A stretch of DNA of 64,000 nucleotides from contig NC_064543.1 of the NCBI RefSeq assembly GCF_023856365.1, positions 10,953,459 to 11,017,458 on the forward strand, read 5' to 3'. Positions within the stretch are counted from its first letter, which is position 1, and each line of letters starts with the position of its first letter. The notes beneath the pieces are model-generated. The model saw nothing but the letters and a program-made list of their open reading frames with translations. It was not told the origin of the DNA and searched no databases. The translations under genes and the position numbers were made by a program. Below are positions 1-12,755 of this stretch, in pieces. This DNA is from Brienomyrus brachyistius (taxonomy: Eukaryota; Chordata; Actinopteri; Osteoglossiformes; Mormyridae).

Positions 1-639
1 GTTTCTTTTTCAGCAGTACAGCTCCATATTAATTCCACGCAAGATTTCTATGCTCCTTTTCCTCATATGCAATTACTAGCCATTATCCAGTCCTGAGATG
101 ACCGGTCATGCAATCAGCATGTGGCTACAGCGTGCCTCTCTCTTATCTGGGATGACTGGTGGGCTTAAGGCCATCCATTTGCCCCTCACCCAGTAATAAG
201 TCTCTTCCCAGCCAGAGTGACTGCATGATATTTCCTTTGTCCCTGCAGTTGTTGCCAGCTTTCTCAGTTCCGTTGGCGATCTTTGCCAACTTTTCCCCAC
301 TCCCCTTCTCCCCCATGATCCCGGTGCAGCCCCCACGCAGTGCGAGTCGCCTCCAGGTTAGCACTGAGCCCTAGACATGTTTACTTAGCTGGGCTGCAGA
401 CTCGAGAGCTGTGCTTCACAAATGTTTTCATCTCGCTCGCCAGTTCAATTGCAGCTGGGAACGGTGTGGTATGTGTGAGCCAGTTCTGAAAAGAAGACTC
501 AGTGTTTACTTCCATGCGCCAGATCCAAACTTAGTGCGGTGCCTGAGGACACAGATGGAGTATCAGGGTGAGGGGTGAAGCTTGTAGGGTAAGGGTGATG
601 GGGGGTGGGGTGACAAACTGCTCTGTATTACAAGACAAT

Positions 640-790
640 ACAGTAAAGCAATGTTTCCCAATCTGGTCCTTAGCAGCCCATAGTTGGTCCTTCTGAGCTC
701 CATGTCAGACAGTCCACATTTTTGCTCCCTCCTGGGAGCATCCACTTGATTGTATTGCATGTTGGATGGGATATTGTCCATCTGTATAGG
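640..790 (+). repeat. Half copy of a hAT-type MITE
   Basis: Begins with a 'gtttcccaatctggtcctt' type end and carries 'agtccacatttttgctccc'. The same words recur near 48,755 and 50,968, and in inverted form at 29,757-29,884. The partner inverted end is not seen here. Family assignment to hAT is inference from the general style of the termini. Confidence 0.45.
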
Positions 791-1237
791 TCATTCAAGA
801 AGAGAAAAGGGGGCTTCAACAGTGAGTCCCATGTGAGCAATATCCAGAAATTGAGACGAATTTTGGAGAAGACATCGCAGGTACAGAAAGAAGCGGAGGT
901 AGGCATGGGGAAATCCAAAAGGGACTTTATTAAATAAAATTACAGGCAGGACAAAAGGAAATGGACCACAAGGGGTCAAAACAGGGTAGGGAGGAAACGG
1001 CCAGGACACAGGACAAACTGGGGAGCACATGCAGGCAGCAACATCAATGACTGCACTGGGGAGCTCAAGACAAGGAGGCACTATATACATCACTGACGAG
1101 GGAGCAGACGAGAGGCACCTGGGGTGATCCACACGAGGGCTGTAACAAGACTTATACCTTGAGGTTCATTGATGTTGTATCTGAGTCATGTAAATTAATA
1201 AAAACTTCAAGTTAGATACTTTGAATACTAACTGTTC

Positions 1238-1434
1238 AGCACAGGGCTATTCCAATCACGGTCCTCAAGGTCAAAGCACTGCTGATTTTCCAGCCTTCCT
1301 TTACCCATGAGCCAAGTGTGAAGCCTCTGTGGCCAATCAGAATCAGACATTATTAAACTAACTACCTGGGAGAACTGAAAACAAGGCCTGGATTTGGAAT
1401 CAAGGTCAAGATTTGAGAAGCCCTAGTTTAGTAA
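1238..1434. repeat. Fold-back MITE
   Basis: The left end (cagggctattccaatcacgg, then a 'ttttccag' word) reappears imperfectly in reverse complement at the right end (ccaaatcc..cttgattcc..agggc). The two ends form diverged terminal inverted repeats around a core of about 100 bp. There is no coding capacity, so this is a non-autonomous DNA element. Confidence 0.45.
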
Positions 1435-3149
1435 TTTTTACATAGAATTTTAACTACGTTTCCAGTGACACTTTCAGACCAATCATTCACAGCTAAGCAA
1501 ATTAAACCAGAAAGGATGAATAGCTGGATAAATCAATTTGACCTGGATTCATCTGTTTCTGTTGACCCACCTCCACCCGCATCCAGCTACGTCAGTTTAT
1601 GTTTGCCAGGAAATTACCTCAGCGTGACAGTCCAGTACCAAGCCAATATTGTTGCCATATGCACACCTATAATGCATAATCCAGATGAAGCACTGACGGT
1701 ATGCCCTGTCTCATCGCCTCACACAGTATTATGTGTGGGACTTGCACCTGTACCAAGTGCTACACGTCTCCCTGCCGCCGCCGCCTGCAACGGCTCCCTC
1801 AGTGGCTTCCAGTTTAGGCCCCAAAGGTCCGATCACCCAGGGTGAACAACTGCTAGCAATGGGCTCTACTAAAATAAATAAATTACATTTCCAAAAGTGA
1901 AAAAGGCATTTCTTTACCATGGAAAATGGTTATTAAACATCTGTCATTTTTAACTTCTCGAGGGGGACAAATCCAGGACCACACGAGCTGACTTCCAGGA
2001 ATTACCGAGTTCTTAAATTCTGAGTATCCGCTCAAAATGTTCTGCGTTATTTGGTTTTTGTTTTTTTTTTTTCTTTTCACCAAGAGATCATGGGAGGACA
2101 TAGTACTGGCAGGGATATAACTTACGGGAAATTTATTGCAAGGGATTTTTAAAAACAAATATTTTCTGATGCCAACTATTTTGCATTCTTGAATGAGGAT
2201 TACCAAAAGAACAGCAATGGCTGGAAGTCTTCCAGAGCTTTAAAATTAACATATTATCATTTGAAAGCTTATATCACATATTGTGCTCAGGCTCTGTATG
2301 TGTAACTGCCGATGTTCGGCAATAGCCCAGTTCCCATAGAAACACAATACTGGAAACTTTACAACCACAAATTAGCATTGATCTATTACCCAACAGGCAC
2401 ATCTTCCTTTTACAAATCTACGGACATGTCAAGACATTCTAGCTTAGTGGTCGTCCTAAAGCCAGTCCTTGTTCTGGGATTACGGTTGCTCCGCATGGTG
2501 TAGTCAGTCTACACCACAAAAACATGAACGCCTCGTTGGCACTAAACATTTACATACTGTGTTTATTTAAGGTGGAGATTCGCAGAACTGCGATGGCTTT
2601 TGTGTTACTGATGCGGTCATTAGAATCCATGGTATTACAGTGGATTAAAATGAACTGTACAGCTAAACCCAGTTAAAGGACAACCGGCTTGTGCATTTGC
2701 AACCCCAAGCTTGTACCTTTGTAACATTCTGCTGACTGTCTATTCAAATTCTGAGATAAATTATTATATAGACTTGTGTTGGCTGTATTAGAATCGACAA
2801 TAAAATTTTCCTTTAAAGCAACAACTGGACTTGGCGCAACTAATCCAAGTAGATTTCTCCCTAAGTTACTTTGGATCAGTCACTCAAATGTTCAATCTTG
2901 GAAGTGAAACCCTTTCTGGGTATAATTATTAGATCAATGAGAATCCGACCATGGGATAGGGTATGCGATGAGGTAAAACCTCATTTGTCAGGGGGCATCT
3001 GGACCACAGAACCATGCCATGACACATGACTGAATGCCATGACTCCATCTAAAGTTTGTGACAAAAATCAGGCCCAAACACCCCACATGGCTTTGGGAAT
3101 GTGGAGCATTGCCTATCGTGTGAAGAAACCTAAAGAATCAAGCTCGTTT

Positions 3150-3810
3150 TTAAACAGCACCTCAGCGCCTCCACCTCCTCAGGATGCTTAAGAAGTTGAG
3201 ACTGGCTGCCAAGACTCTCAAAGCGTTCCACACCTGCACCACTGAGAGCATCCTGCCTGGGAGTATCGCCACCTGCTTTGGGAGCCGCACCGAGCGGGAC
3301 GGCACCATGTGACCTCCTGAACCTGCAGGCCACCCACAGGAAGCAGTGCCAGGACAAAGCATTGAAAATAATAAAAAACCTGCCCAGCCCAACAATGGGC
3401 TGCTCTCACTGCGGCGGCCGGGGAGCCGCTAATGCTGCCTGAAGATCAAAACCGAGACACTGAGAAAAAGCTTCGACCCTCCGGCTGTTCGTGTTCTGAA
3501 CGAAGAGTCCCAAAGCTAATAAGTCACTTCACGCACTTTATATCATCCCACACTGTCATCGCACATCTTTTTACAGCTGCCGATAGAGTGTCCTCTATTC
3601 TTATTGTCTATTGGGAATTATTTTAATCTATTTTTTGCTGCTACTTTATTTTTCTTTATTCTTATCTTTTTATACTATTTTATTTTTCTTTACATTGCAT
3701 ATTTCCATTGACGCACAGCCCAGGAAGCAGTTAGAGAGGCATCTCTCTACGATAAGTACGATGTGTGACTGTGTATGTGACAAAAAAACCTGAAACTGGA
3801 AACTTCAGGA
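3150..3810 (+). mobile_element. 3' end of an L2-like LINE, decayed
   Basis: A frame around 3,175-3,310 reads LRLAAKTLKAFHTCTTESIL, then SIATCFGSRTERDG, the conserved post-reverse-transcriptase region of fish L2/CR1-type LINEs. Frameshifts and stops follow. The end near 3,765-3,800 (gtgactgtgtatgtgacaaaa) matches the 3' tail of the second L2-like copy at 20,519-21,115. Only the 3' few hundred bases survive, the usual 5' truncation of a LINE insertion. The exact clade is uncertain. Confidence 0.6.
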
Positions 3811-4149
3811 AATGTGGGAACAGAATTAGCTAGATATAGTCGCCTTGCCTCCACACTCAGTGTGAGCTCTGAAACCAGGCCTTTTGATAATGGGTGGAGC
3901 CTATCCGGAGTTTCTCATCATGGAAGACCTCAGGCAGGGCAGGTCCCTGGCTGAGGGCTTTACCGGTGGAGTTTTTCCTGGGGGACAAGAGGATCACATC
4001 TAAGCAACTGTGAGGTACAGAGAGAGAAAAACTCTGTTCATTATGTTTGTATGACAAATAGGAATTTGAAGTAGCTTGGCAACAGGGTGGAAAGGTACTT
4101 GAAAGGATGTCTCCTACAGACTCTGTGGTTCTATTGTGAAACTTCAAAT

Positions 4150-5810
4150 TACATGTGCAGAATGATGGAGATAGCAGAAGGGTCATGAGTGTGAAGAATG
4201 CCCTTCCAGATCTAAACCTGAGTGATGAACTGCAATTGTACTTTCATGCCATGGATTGTCTATGGATTGCTCATAAATATACATGGTATCAGGGCAATCT
4301 AGGCCAAAGGTCAGCAATCAGCTTTGTTGTTGCGCCATCTGACGTGAGACAGTGTGTTTTGAGAGGGGCAGAGCTATCTATTGATCATCACTTCGTGGTG
4401 GTTTGGATTTAGGGTATGGGGAAAAGCCAGATGGCCCATTGCAACTCAGACAAGCAGCCAAAGTTCGTTGGGAATGTTTGGCTGAAGCTACTGTACAAGA
4501 TGAAATCAACTTACACCTCCTGTGTGCAGAGTGACACTTGGGACATTGAGCCTAGGAGGGTCATGTTCAAGGGCGCAATTTTTGCAGCAGCTGTAAATAG
4601 CTGTGACCAGAAGACATGGCGCTAACTCTTGGACCTAATGGTGGACACCACTAGTGCTTCAATAGAGATCTTATAAGTCAACTGAAAGGTATTGACAGTC
4701 TGCTACGAAGGCCGCCAGGGTGGCAAAAGCTTATGGGAGGATTTTGGGGAGCCTATGCTAAGAGATTATTTGCTGTCCCCAAAGTTTTTGAAGCCTGGGG
4801 AGGAAGAGGTGGGACTCTCTTCATTGCTCTGGAAGTGTTCGAAAGGAGTAGGGATGTTCTGACCAATTTTGGGGTGGATATGCCTTCTCACAAGGAGCCA
4901 ATGCTAGAAACACCTGGTGGATGGAGACTATGACTGCAGGTGCTGTGTTGGTCAGAGGCCTTCATGGTGGAAAGGCTGCAGGGGTATATGAAATCCATCT
5001 GAAGATGTTGAAAACACTGGATGTTCTTTTGGGATGATGTGGCTGATCCCTGTCTTCACTGTTGCATGGAGGGTGAGTAAAGAAGCTCTGGATTGATGAA
5101 TGTGGGATTGGTGGCGCCCGATGTTAAAAAGCATGTGTTTCAGCTGTTAGAGGATCAGGCTTCTCAGCTGCACTGGGAAAACCTATAGCAGGATACTGGA
5201 GAGGAGACTCTCAACCAGAATGTGGAACAACTCTTCTCTTCGCAGTTGTGTGAGGTTTCATCTGAATGTAGTGTACATGTGCTTCATGGACTGGGAGAAG
5301 GCATATGAGCACGTGGGTCTCTTGTCTCCACTTCTGTCTGTGATGGACAAGATGCCAAGGCACAGACATAGCTAAAAGGGTGTTTGGCATGGGGGGTGGG
5401 GGGTTGGAGGTCACTTTCGCACTATTTACAGATTATGTTTTTCATTTGGCCTCATCTGAGCAGGACCTCCAGCAGGAACATAAATGATCCGCTGTTGAGT
5501 GTGACGCGGCAGGGATAAGAAACACCACCTTTACATTTGAACCAGCGGTGCTCTTTCATGGACCACTCCTTTCTGGTGAGGGAGGAGGTCCTACCCTTGG
5601 GAAAGGAGTTTAAGTACCTGGAATCATCTTCACAGTGACAGTAAGAGGGAGTATGGCAGGTGGATCATTTAGGAAGTGCCGGTTTTGTGGACAATAAGCA
5701 GGTTTGTGGTGGTGAAACAGCAGCTGAAGTGTCAGCTGCAGTTTGTCGTTTGCTGGCTACGTGCCTCTCTTCACCTTAGGGTGATCTGCTATGTGTAAAA
5801 GAAGAAGGCC
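4150..5810 (+). mobile_element. Decayed non-LTR retrotransposon (endonuclease + RT)
   Basis: At about 4,270-4,410 a frame reads HKYTWYQGNLGQRSAISFVV followed by GAELSIDHHFVVVWI, the C-terminal part of an AP-endonuclease domain (the SDHH-type motif is seen as IDHH). At 5,270-5,320 comes YMCFMDWEKAYEHV (RT motif 3, normally DLEKAFDRV), at 5,430-5,500 a degenerate LFADYVFHLASSEQDLQQ (RT active site, normally FADD), and at 5,600-5,620 EFKYL. Order and strand agree with one LINE with large internal deletions, many stops and frameshifts. It is dead. RTE or L2 membership cannot be settled by eye. Confidence 0.65.
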
Positions 5811-5819
5811 ATAGAAGGG

Positions 5820-7985
5820 AACAGAGGTTTTTCCTCAGGGTTTCACATCAAATCAAACTTCGACATTTCAAAACATGCAGGCATGCAACAAAATAAAATA
5901 GCATTTGTCCAAGACTTTAAACAAATGGTTTTACATGTAAGACACCAAAAACACAAGACAATAATGAATAAACAAACAAGCAACCAAACAAATAAATAAA
6001 TATGTAGTACAAATAGTACAACTTCCTTATACGGCTGTGCAGTGCGTAAGATTATACTCATTTTACAGTGGAAGACTAGAGGATTAAAAAAGCATATAAA
6101 GTACAGTGTAAGGCAGTTCCTCCCCTTGTCATGTGCAGCTGATGCACAGAGTGACCAGAAACTGGGCTCAGTTTCTGCAATAAGGTGATGAACTCAGAGA
6201 TTCACCTCCCAAGAGAGCTGTTCCAGGAACATCCCACTGGGTGGAGGCTCTGGGCCAAAAGCAGGACATACTGGGGAGATAAATCTCAACTGGCTTGGAA
6301 ACATCTGGTCTGGTCTGTCCTGCCTGGCATGTCGCCACCATGATCTTTACCAGCATGAAAATGACGATCATGGTGATGATGAAGATATAGTAATGATTTT
6401 TTTCTGAAAGATAAATCAGTTTTATACACCATTTTATGTCAGATAAAAAATGTAAAATTACTTTTTTCATTATCTCAGCCAGATGTAATTCTCAGTCAGA
6501 TGCAACCGTGCAGACAAAATCCCTATTTAATGCACTGTACGGCTGATACCTGCTCAGGTATTACATGCACTGTGCAACTCGCAGTGAAATAAACCTCAGA
6601 TTCTACAGCACTGCCAGACCCTGCGGGAGATTGTTATCCTATGCAAGCGAAGAAGCGAAAGCGAAGGATAACCATTTCCATATTGCGTTGCCTGCTGGGG
6701 GGAGTGCAGAGCACACAGGAACACGATGTACTGCAGCACGGCGAAGTGGGATTGAGAGAGAACACAGAGCTGGGTGGCACTGCTTTCGGTTCGCACTGCA
6801 TACGGAAACGGCCGCACCCATCAAAGCGATGCAGTAAACCCTGTGTGATAATGGTTGCCCATGCCACCTTTCATGTTTATTTACCATGAACATAGCTGCA
6901 GGTACTGTGCATGTCTTACACTGTGCTCCTCTGTGGCATGCTTGATTCCCTCACACATGGCTGATTATCAGTGGTCGGGGAGATTACGGGAAGGAGTTTT
7001 GCGACCTCAGGATGTGACACCAGGTGAGGTCATTTGGGGCATTTCGCAATGCTGGATTGCATGATCCTGGAGTCGATGGAGTTAACAGCGAGCCCAGTTT
7101 CTGCTGGGGCAGCGGCAAAGGAGTCCAATTCAAGGTTAGATGGGAAGCAGAGTGCTCACAGAGAGGCAGGTCACGCGTGGACACCCAACAGCGCACCTCT
7201 GCTGAAACTGAGCCAGGAACGATCCTGCCCAAATTTGCAGTGGTTCCTATAGGATTAACAAGCATTGTTAAAGAAGCCATGGAGATGGGGCAGGACTGTA
7301 TGTGCGCGTGGAAATAGGGAATTACGCAACCCCCACTCCTGCGGCCCCCTCGTTCGGGGGGACATGAAGAGCCCCCTCACTAGTCCGCCCCCATTTCCTG
7401 ACTGCAGAGCGGGTTCAGGAAATCTTTATCAACATGCACCACTTGCCTTTTACGCTTCTCAAGGCTCTCACTAAGATGTACCTTTTCTCCTGAAGACTAC
7501 ATACTGTTATAGCTGGGGCTCCGTTTCTGGCCATCCACCTAGGATCTGTAGTGAAGGAAGAAGGTCATGGAGGAGAGGGGTCTGCCCTCAATTGTTCCCT
7601 CCGCAAATTCCCGGTAAATCTCAGAGGAGCTATATTAGTTATAGCAGTCACACAGTGGTCACAGTGGTTATAGCGGTTATGTAAAAGCATACCCTACAGC
7701 TTTTGCCAGCAGGTTGCGCATTGCTGAACGAAAGGCTTGCGGAGTTCTCCCACCATTAGCAGAGAGCCAAGTGAGTGTGCGAGAATGCGGCATGGGCTTG
7801 CCGTCATGCATACCGGCCTCGTGTGAACCGACAGCAGCTTTGTGCCACAGGGGGGGGTAGAGCGCCGTGGCCTCGTCCTAAAGCTCTCTTTCATTAAGAG
7901 GCTTATCCGGTCCTTTTACTGGAAGTGAGGGTTTCCATTTGTCTGTTTTACTGTAGCACGTCAAGTCCTTGTTATTTTCTAATGC
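5820..7985. other. Unrecognised non-genic stretch
   Basis: At 6,565-7,317 several 70-100 codon frames overlap on both strands. This comes from balanced base composition and few stops, not from a recognisable protein; none has splice-site support or a known domain. A short direct triplication of 'cacagtggt'-like words lies near 7,650-7,675. Confidence 0.4.
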
Positions 7986-7988
7986 TGG

Positions 7989-8126
7989 AGACCAGGGGTA
8001 CCCAAATCCGGTCCTGAGGGGTTGCAGCCCTGCACAGCTTAGATCTTTCCCTGTTTCACCACACCTGATTAAGCTCAGGAACTGTGTGGTAATTAGCAAA
8101 GAAGTTGAATCAGGAGCATAAAATGA
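7989..8126 (+). repeat. hAT-type MITE end
   Basis: Starts with a CAGGGGTACCCAAATCCGG terminus, a typical fish hAT inverted-repeat end, and continues with 'cacacctgattaagctcagg', a widespread fish repeat word. The other terminus is missing. The element stops at the poly-C run that separates it from the LINE fragment downstream. Confidence 0.5.
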
Positions 8127-8135
8127 GAGGAAACA

Positions 8136-8159
8136 CCCCCCCCCCCCCCCCCCCCCCCC
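8136..8159 (+). repeat. Poly-C tract (24 C)
   Basis: Uninterrupted run of 24 C. Its length is likely unstable and could include an assembly or sequencing error. Similar runs occur at 22,988-23,000 and 45,524-45,540. Confidence 0.9.
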
Positions 8160-8160
8160 G

Positions 8161-8820
8161 AAGTTGCTGGACGTCATGGCCAGCCTGGTTATGTGAGTGC
8201 TGTGCAGAGTGGAGGGAGAACCTCTGTGTTCTTCCCAGTTGATTCCGGGGTATGTTCCTGCTTCTCTGTTCAGTGCTCGTGTGGACTTGGTGTTGGGCAG
8301 GGTCATGGAGTTCAGCGGCAGTGGGGCATCTGTAGGTGAGGATCTTGACTTCGCCGACGATGCTGTGATCTTCGCAGAGTCAATGGAGGCTCTGATCGGG
8401 GCTCTCGAGAGACTGAGTAAGGAGTCTGAGTGTCTGGGCTTGCGAGTGACCTGGATAAAAACCAAGATCCAGGCCTTTAATGACCTCCTGGGCACAGACA
8501 TCAGCAGTGTGTCTGTCTGCGGTGGGAATGTCAACCCTGTCGGGCGGTTCTCTTACCTCGGCAGTGACATTCATGTCTCTGGTGACTCTTCCTACAGTAT
8601 GAAGTCAGTAGATGGATTGGGAGAGCATGGGGGGTCATGGGGTTGGCTCTGTGTGGAATGGATGATTGCTCAGGAAGTCCAGAAGGAGGCACATTACCTG
8701 CACCAGATAGACACCATATCAGGGGGGCGTCGGCCTGGGAGCCTGAGGTGTTTGTCATGTGGTGGGTGCAGCAACGTGCTGAATCAGTGCATACTCGCCA
8801 ACCTGACCTGACCCATGAAT
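8161..8820 (+). mobile_element. Non-LTR retrotransposon reverse-transcriptase fragment
   Basis: The frame at 8,197-8,811 contains VDLVLGRVMEFSGSGASVGE, then LDFADDAVIFAESMEALIG, with the F-A-D-D catalytic motif of reverse transcriptase, then KTKIQAF and FSYLGSDIH, in the order expected for a fish LINE RT. After about 8,600 the homologous frame shifts (IGRAWGVMG is in another frame), so the copy is inactive. It differs from the 4,150-5,810 element in its RT text, so at least two LINE families are present. Confidence 0.75.
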
Positions 8821-9654
8821 ACTAAGTACGAAAACACTAACTACTGTGAGATACCTAATAACATATAATTTAACATTCAACATGAGGTAGTAAAGTGACA
8901 TGTGGCAGAGTGAAGTACCAATACGACATGGAGCAGTGGGTAGAATGTAGAGAATGCTGCAGAAGTATTAACAAAATTAGCTAAGGTCATAGCTATATAA
9001 TTCCATAGTCTGCCTTTGGGGATCCTGCACCCTGGGATGTAGAGGGCTTCTCTGTTGCTAAAGGATCTAGAACAGACTTTCATTGATTTTCAGCGCTATA
9101 CAGCCATAACTTACTAGAACATCTTTAACCTAATTATTTATCTACAAGGCCAGTAATTAATTTCTCTGTTATTTGGCTCTACATTTCTTGAGTGAGTTTG
9201 TGAAAACAGTGACTACACACACGTCAGGAATCCTGGGTTGCCAAACTTAAAATTGTGATTTTACTGAAATGACTGTCTTTCCACTGACATGCCATATTTT
9301 CTACCGGAACCCAATTTTTACCTTTAAAAAGCTTTAAAATGGATTTATGGAGCTGCGGACACAGTGAATTTAAGACATTTTTATACACTGTCCATAAATT
9401 CAGAAACGGTTGGCAGCTCTGTCTGAATCTGCTCGGCTCCTGCATTCCCTGCATCTCCACGGCAGTATGGCCTAAGGTCAATGACAGCTCGAGACAGACC
9501 TTCATCCTCTAGATATCATCAGTCTAGGAAAACGGATATGTCTTCTTTTTTGAGACCTTCATAATAACGTATCAATAAAATGTAATTATAACAGATAATT
9601 CGTTTAATATATTCCTTAAGAATACAAACCCACATGGTAATTCAGCAACAGGAT

Positions 9655-9798
9655 CATCATCCATCCATCCATCCATCCATTTTCTATAACTCCTTGTCCT
9701 ATGTAGGGTTGTGGGGTTGATCTTATCCCAGAAGCTACAAGAGCATGACAGGGAATAACCCAGGATGGGGGGGCAACCAATCACAGACCGGATAATCA
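9655..9798 (-). repeat. tRNA-derived SINE, 3' part
   Basis: Reverse-orientation copy of the family seen complete at 38,839-39,188. It opens with the CCAT repeat (complement of the GGAT tail), then 'ttttctataactccttgtcc' and 'ataacccaggatgggggg'. The head is truncated. Confidence 0.7.
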
Positions 9799-9799
9799 C

Positions 9800-12590
9800 A
9801 TGACATAGTTAGGTATAATAATAATTTGCATTGCCAATTGATATGCAGAAATGTAGACATGTGGACAATATGGGAAAATGTCTTACTGTTTATTTCTGCT
9901 TATAATACTGTTTTAAGTAGCTTTAGAGTCTTTGCGTATGCAGCATGTCAGCTGGATCATACCATAAAAAAACAGGGGGGGTCCAACATTAGACCGAAAT
10001 CACAGCTGGTCCTCTTCCACTGAAGGTACCAAGCTCGTGTGAAGGCAAACCAGCTATCAACAAAGCTTTTTCTAATCGGGATTATCCCGGCTGCAAGGAG
10101 CTCCAGTTTCTCTGAGGGTCATGCTTGGACATATGGACCATGCTTGACTCAACCCCATAGAATCAGTCCATACATTTCCAAGACTTTTATTTCCGTTTAG
10201 TGTTTCCAGACCCAGTAAGAAGCTAAGCAGTCATAAAGGAATTACTGCAATTAAGTTTATATTTTTAATGATTGAATCATTCTATTTTATTGTTACTGGA
10301 ATAGTCGAGGGGGTGGTGTTTGTACACTCTTATCCATATGGAAAGTCAGAAAAGAGGAAAGGAAGAAAAGCCTTGACTCAATGTGGAAGATTTTCATAAA
10401 CGAGTGTTTATATGGTTTTAAATCATGTTGCCCCAGGTCGTCATCAATCATCAATGAGTAGCTTCAGCACAGGGCCCTGCCTTTGAACCCACGCAGGCAG
10501 CCTCAAGGTGTATAATAAACGTTCTTGTACAGGTGCCAGCAATGCTCTGGTGGTCAGGAAGCATCGCTGGAAGGTGGCACAAATACGTACCTTCCTATTC
10601 CCAGACCATCAATCCATACAAAGACAGACTATCGCCATTCAGATTTATAGAGAGGTGTAATTTTCATCACCGATGAACTCTTATGCACCAGGGGTGCCTG
10701 AGGAGTGGGAGGATGGGTAGGGCAGATGTGTCACTGTGATGCAGACCAGTCCCTAAATCGTACCAGCATACATCTATCAAGAGCCGCTGCTTCGGTCTGA
10801 CAAACCACAGAGAACAAAATGCCTGACTGTTTATACGAAGGTGCTCCTCGCCTGGGGGTCTAATTCATTACTTTGTCAGAAGTTGGCTGCCAGCTGGCGA
10901 GACACCCACACACATACACTCCCCACCCACCTGAGGCTGAGTCTCTCTGGTTCTGCAAAGCTCTCGGAGGCGTCAGCAGCCCAGATTTTACAAGGCTCCG
11001 CTCAGCACTCTCGCGGTCTCACCCCGATCATTGTTTGGCGGTGACAAAACTGCTGATCACGCCGTTTTGTATGTCAAGTCACTTTCTCAGTTTGTTCCTG
11101 TGTGATGCGATAGGTGACGGAGGAAAACCTCAAGGCTACCCAAGCCTTTCAGCTTCAAACCCTCTTAAGCTTCAACTGCTCATTACATTTCAGTTTTCTG
11201 GCGTTTATTCAGGACCACCATTCGTTTGACCCATACAAAAGGTAACACTGACATCTTTAATATGGATCCGCACAGAATTCTTGTAAGCGGCTCTGGTTTA
11301 GTAGTTTTGGCTGGGAAACACCACCATCTAGAGGCCATTCTGCCCCATTGCAGCACTCAGAGCCCAATATAATAATACCCAGAGATCAAACTCGCATGAG
11401 TAGCTACACTAGAGCAGACAGTAACACAAAGCCAGCACATAGTACATATCCTACTGCCATTTATTCACAATTATATATCATAGTTTATGATATAAACATC
11501 ATATAATTTATAACTTTATATTTCTTACTGTTTCACAAGTTCCATGAAATTACTTTTTAATATGCAATTTTATCCATATTATCACACAGGAATATATAAT
11601 TCACATTTTTGTTCGAAAGCAAAATCTATACTACATACACAGAAATATATTAAATTATTGGGGACACACAAATATGCAACAAGCATGCTGCCATTTAAGG
11701 AGTTCACTCATCAACAAAAGTTAATCATTTCAAAACATCTCCTAAACAAAACCAAACCATAACCCTGGCAACTGGCAAAGATCTTTGTCTTTTGTTGGAA
11801 AAAGCAAAGCCTTTGTATTGTCTCCAGGAAGTCAGCACCTATACAACGTCAAATGTCCATGATTGCAGTGGTGTTACCAAGCATATTTTTATCACATCCA
11901 GCTAGATTAAGACAGCAAAACATCAAGAACTGCCAATATTTTTAAAACCAACATATAATAATTTGGATATTGTGAAAGGAATGTAACGTGTAAATTTTGT
12001 TAAACTTTAACCCTTAAATTAAGGGGGGGGGGGAGTTGCCTTTCAGGACAGAAAATCCACCTCGCGGAACTATCTGTGGTCATATCCTAATCTGCCGATG
12101 GATGGGTAACCTGCTGACCTACTCTCCAGGGTTCACCTGAAACTGCACTGGAAAACTTCAAAGTACTGTAGTAGGTAGAAAAGCCGGCTTTAACTGCAGC
12201 ATGTTTTATGGAATAACAAAAGAAAAGAAAAAAAAAAACTCTTGCTGCGAAAAAGAAATAACATTACAGTAGACATCTCCATACTCAGCCCACTCAGGTT
12301 CTGCTCCAGTGAACTCTTATCGCTGACAGACCATCAGGCAGATACCAAAATTACCAGCGGCCCAAAGTCAAGTGTCAAACAAACAAAGCCGGTTAGTTGA
12401 CAAATCAAAAATATTTTGGTGTTGACCAGCAATCGACACAACAAACAAAGACCATCGCAAGACTCATTTTACTGTGGTACACCTACAATATCCAGTTTGT
12501 CTTGAACTGTGAAAGAAAAAAATGCCTTATCCCTCCTCCCTGACAAGGTATTAGTCTTACAATGGGGAGGGTAAGGGGAAAAATATGGGC
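9800..12590. other. Intergenic stretch 3' of ATP6V0D1
   Basis: No protein-coding signal was recognised. The right part may hold a longer 3' UTR of ATP6V0D1, which is transcribed leftward: an ATTAAA signal (minus strand) lies at 12,592-12,597 and an AATAAA at 11,460-11,465. A 10-base G run lies near 12,024-12,034. Frames at 10,841-11,229 resemble nothing I know. Confidence 0.4.
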
Positions 12591-12591
12591 A

Positions 12592-12597
12592 TTTAAT
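12592..12597 (-). terminator. Candidate poly(A) signal of ATP6V0D1
   Basis: ATTAAA on the minus strand about 160 nt past the ATP6V0D1 stop codon. It is the nearest canonical-type signal. An AATAAA at 11,460-11,465 would give a 3' UTR of about 1.3 kb instead. Confidence 0.35.
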
Positions 12598-12755
12598 CTG
12601 AGTTGGTCATGGAGGGAGGGGGAGTTGTTAAAATATGATGAAGCTGTCATTTTTGTCATATGTGGAGGTGGCAAATCTGGGGGGTGAGTTTGGTCATGAA
12701 AATGGTGGGGTGGGGGGGGTCGGGATTCATAAAATCTCGCCACAGGGCCGCCTCT

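Larger units (their letters stand above)
1..3140. other. Gene-free stretch with MITE fragments
   Basis: No open frame here looks like a host protein and I recognise no RNA gene. Two palindromic MITE-like pieces are listed separately (about 640-790 and 1,238-1,434). The rest is AT-rich unique-looking sequence with short runs such as a T run near 2,060. Weak short ORFs occur in all frames, as expected by chance. Confidence 0.5.

Noticed and set aside
6565..7317. Cluster of overlapping ORFs on both strands as a possible gene
   Set aside because: No known domain, no consistent frame, no splice pattern and no neighbour support.
7878..8534. 218-codon minus-strand ORF
   Set aside because: It is antisense to the LINE reverse-transcriptase fragment and translates the poly-C run as a glycine tract.
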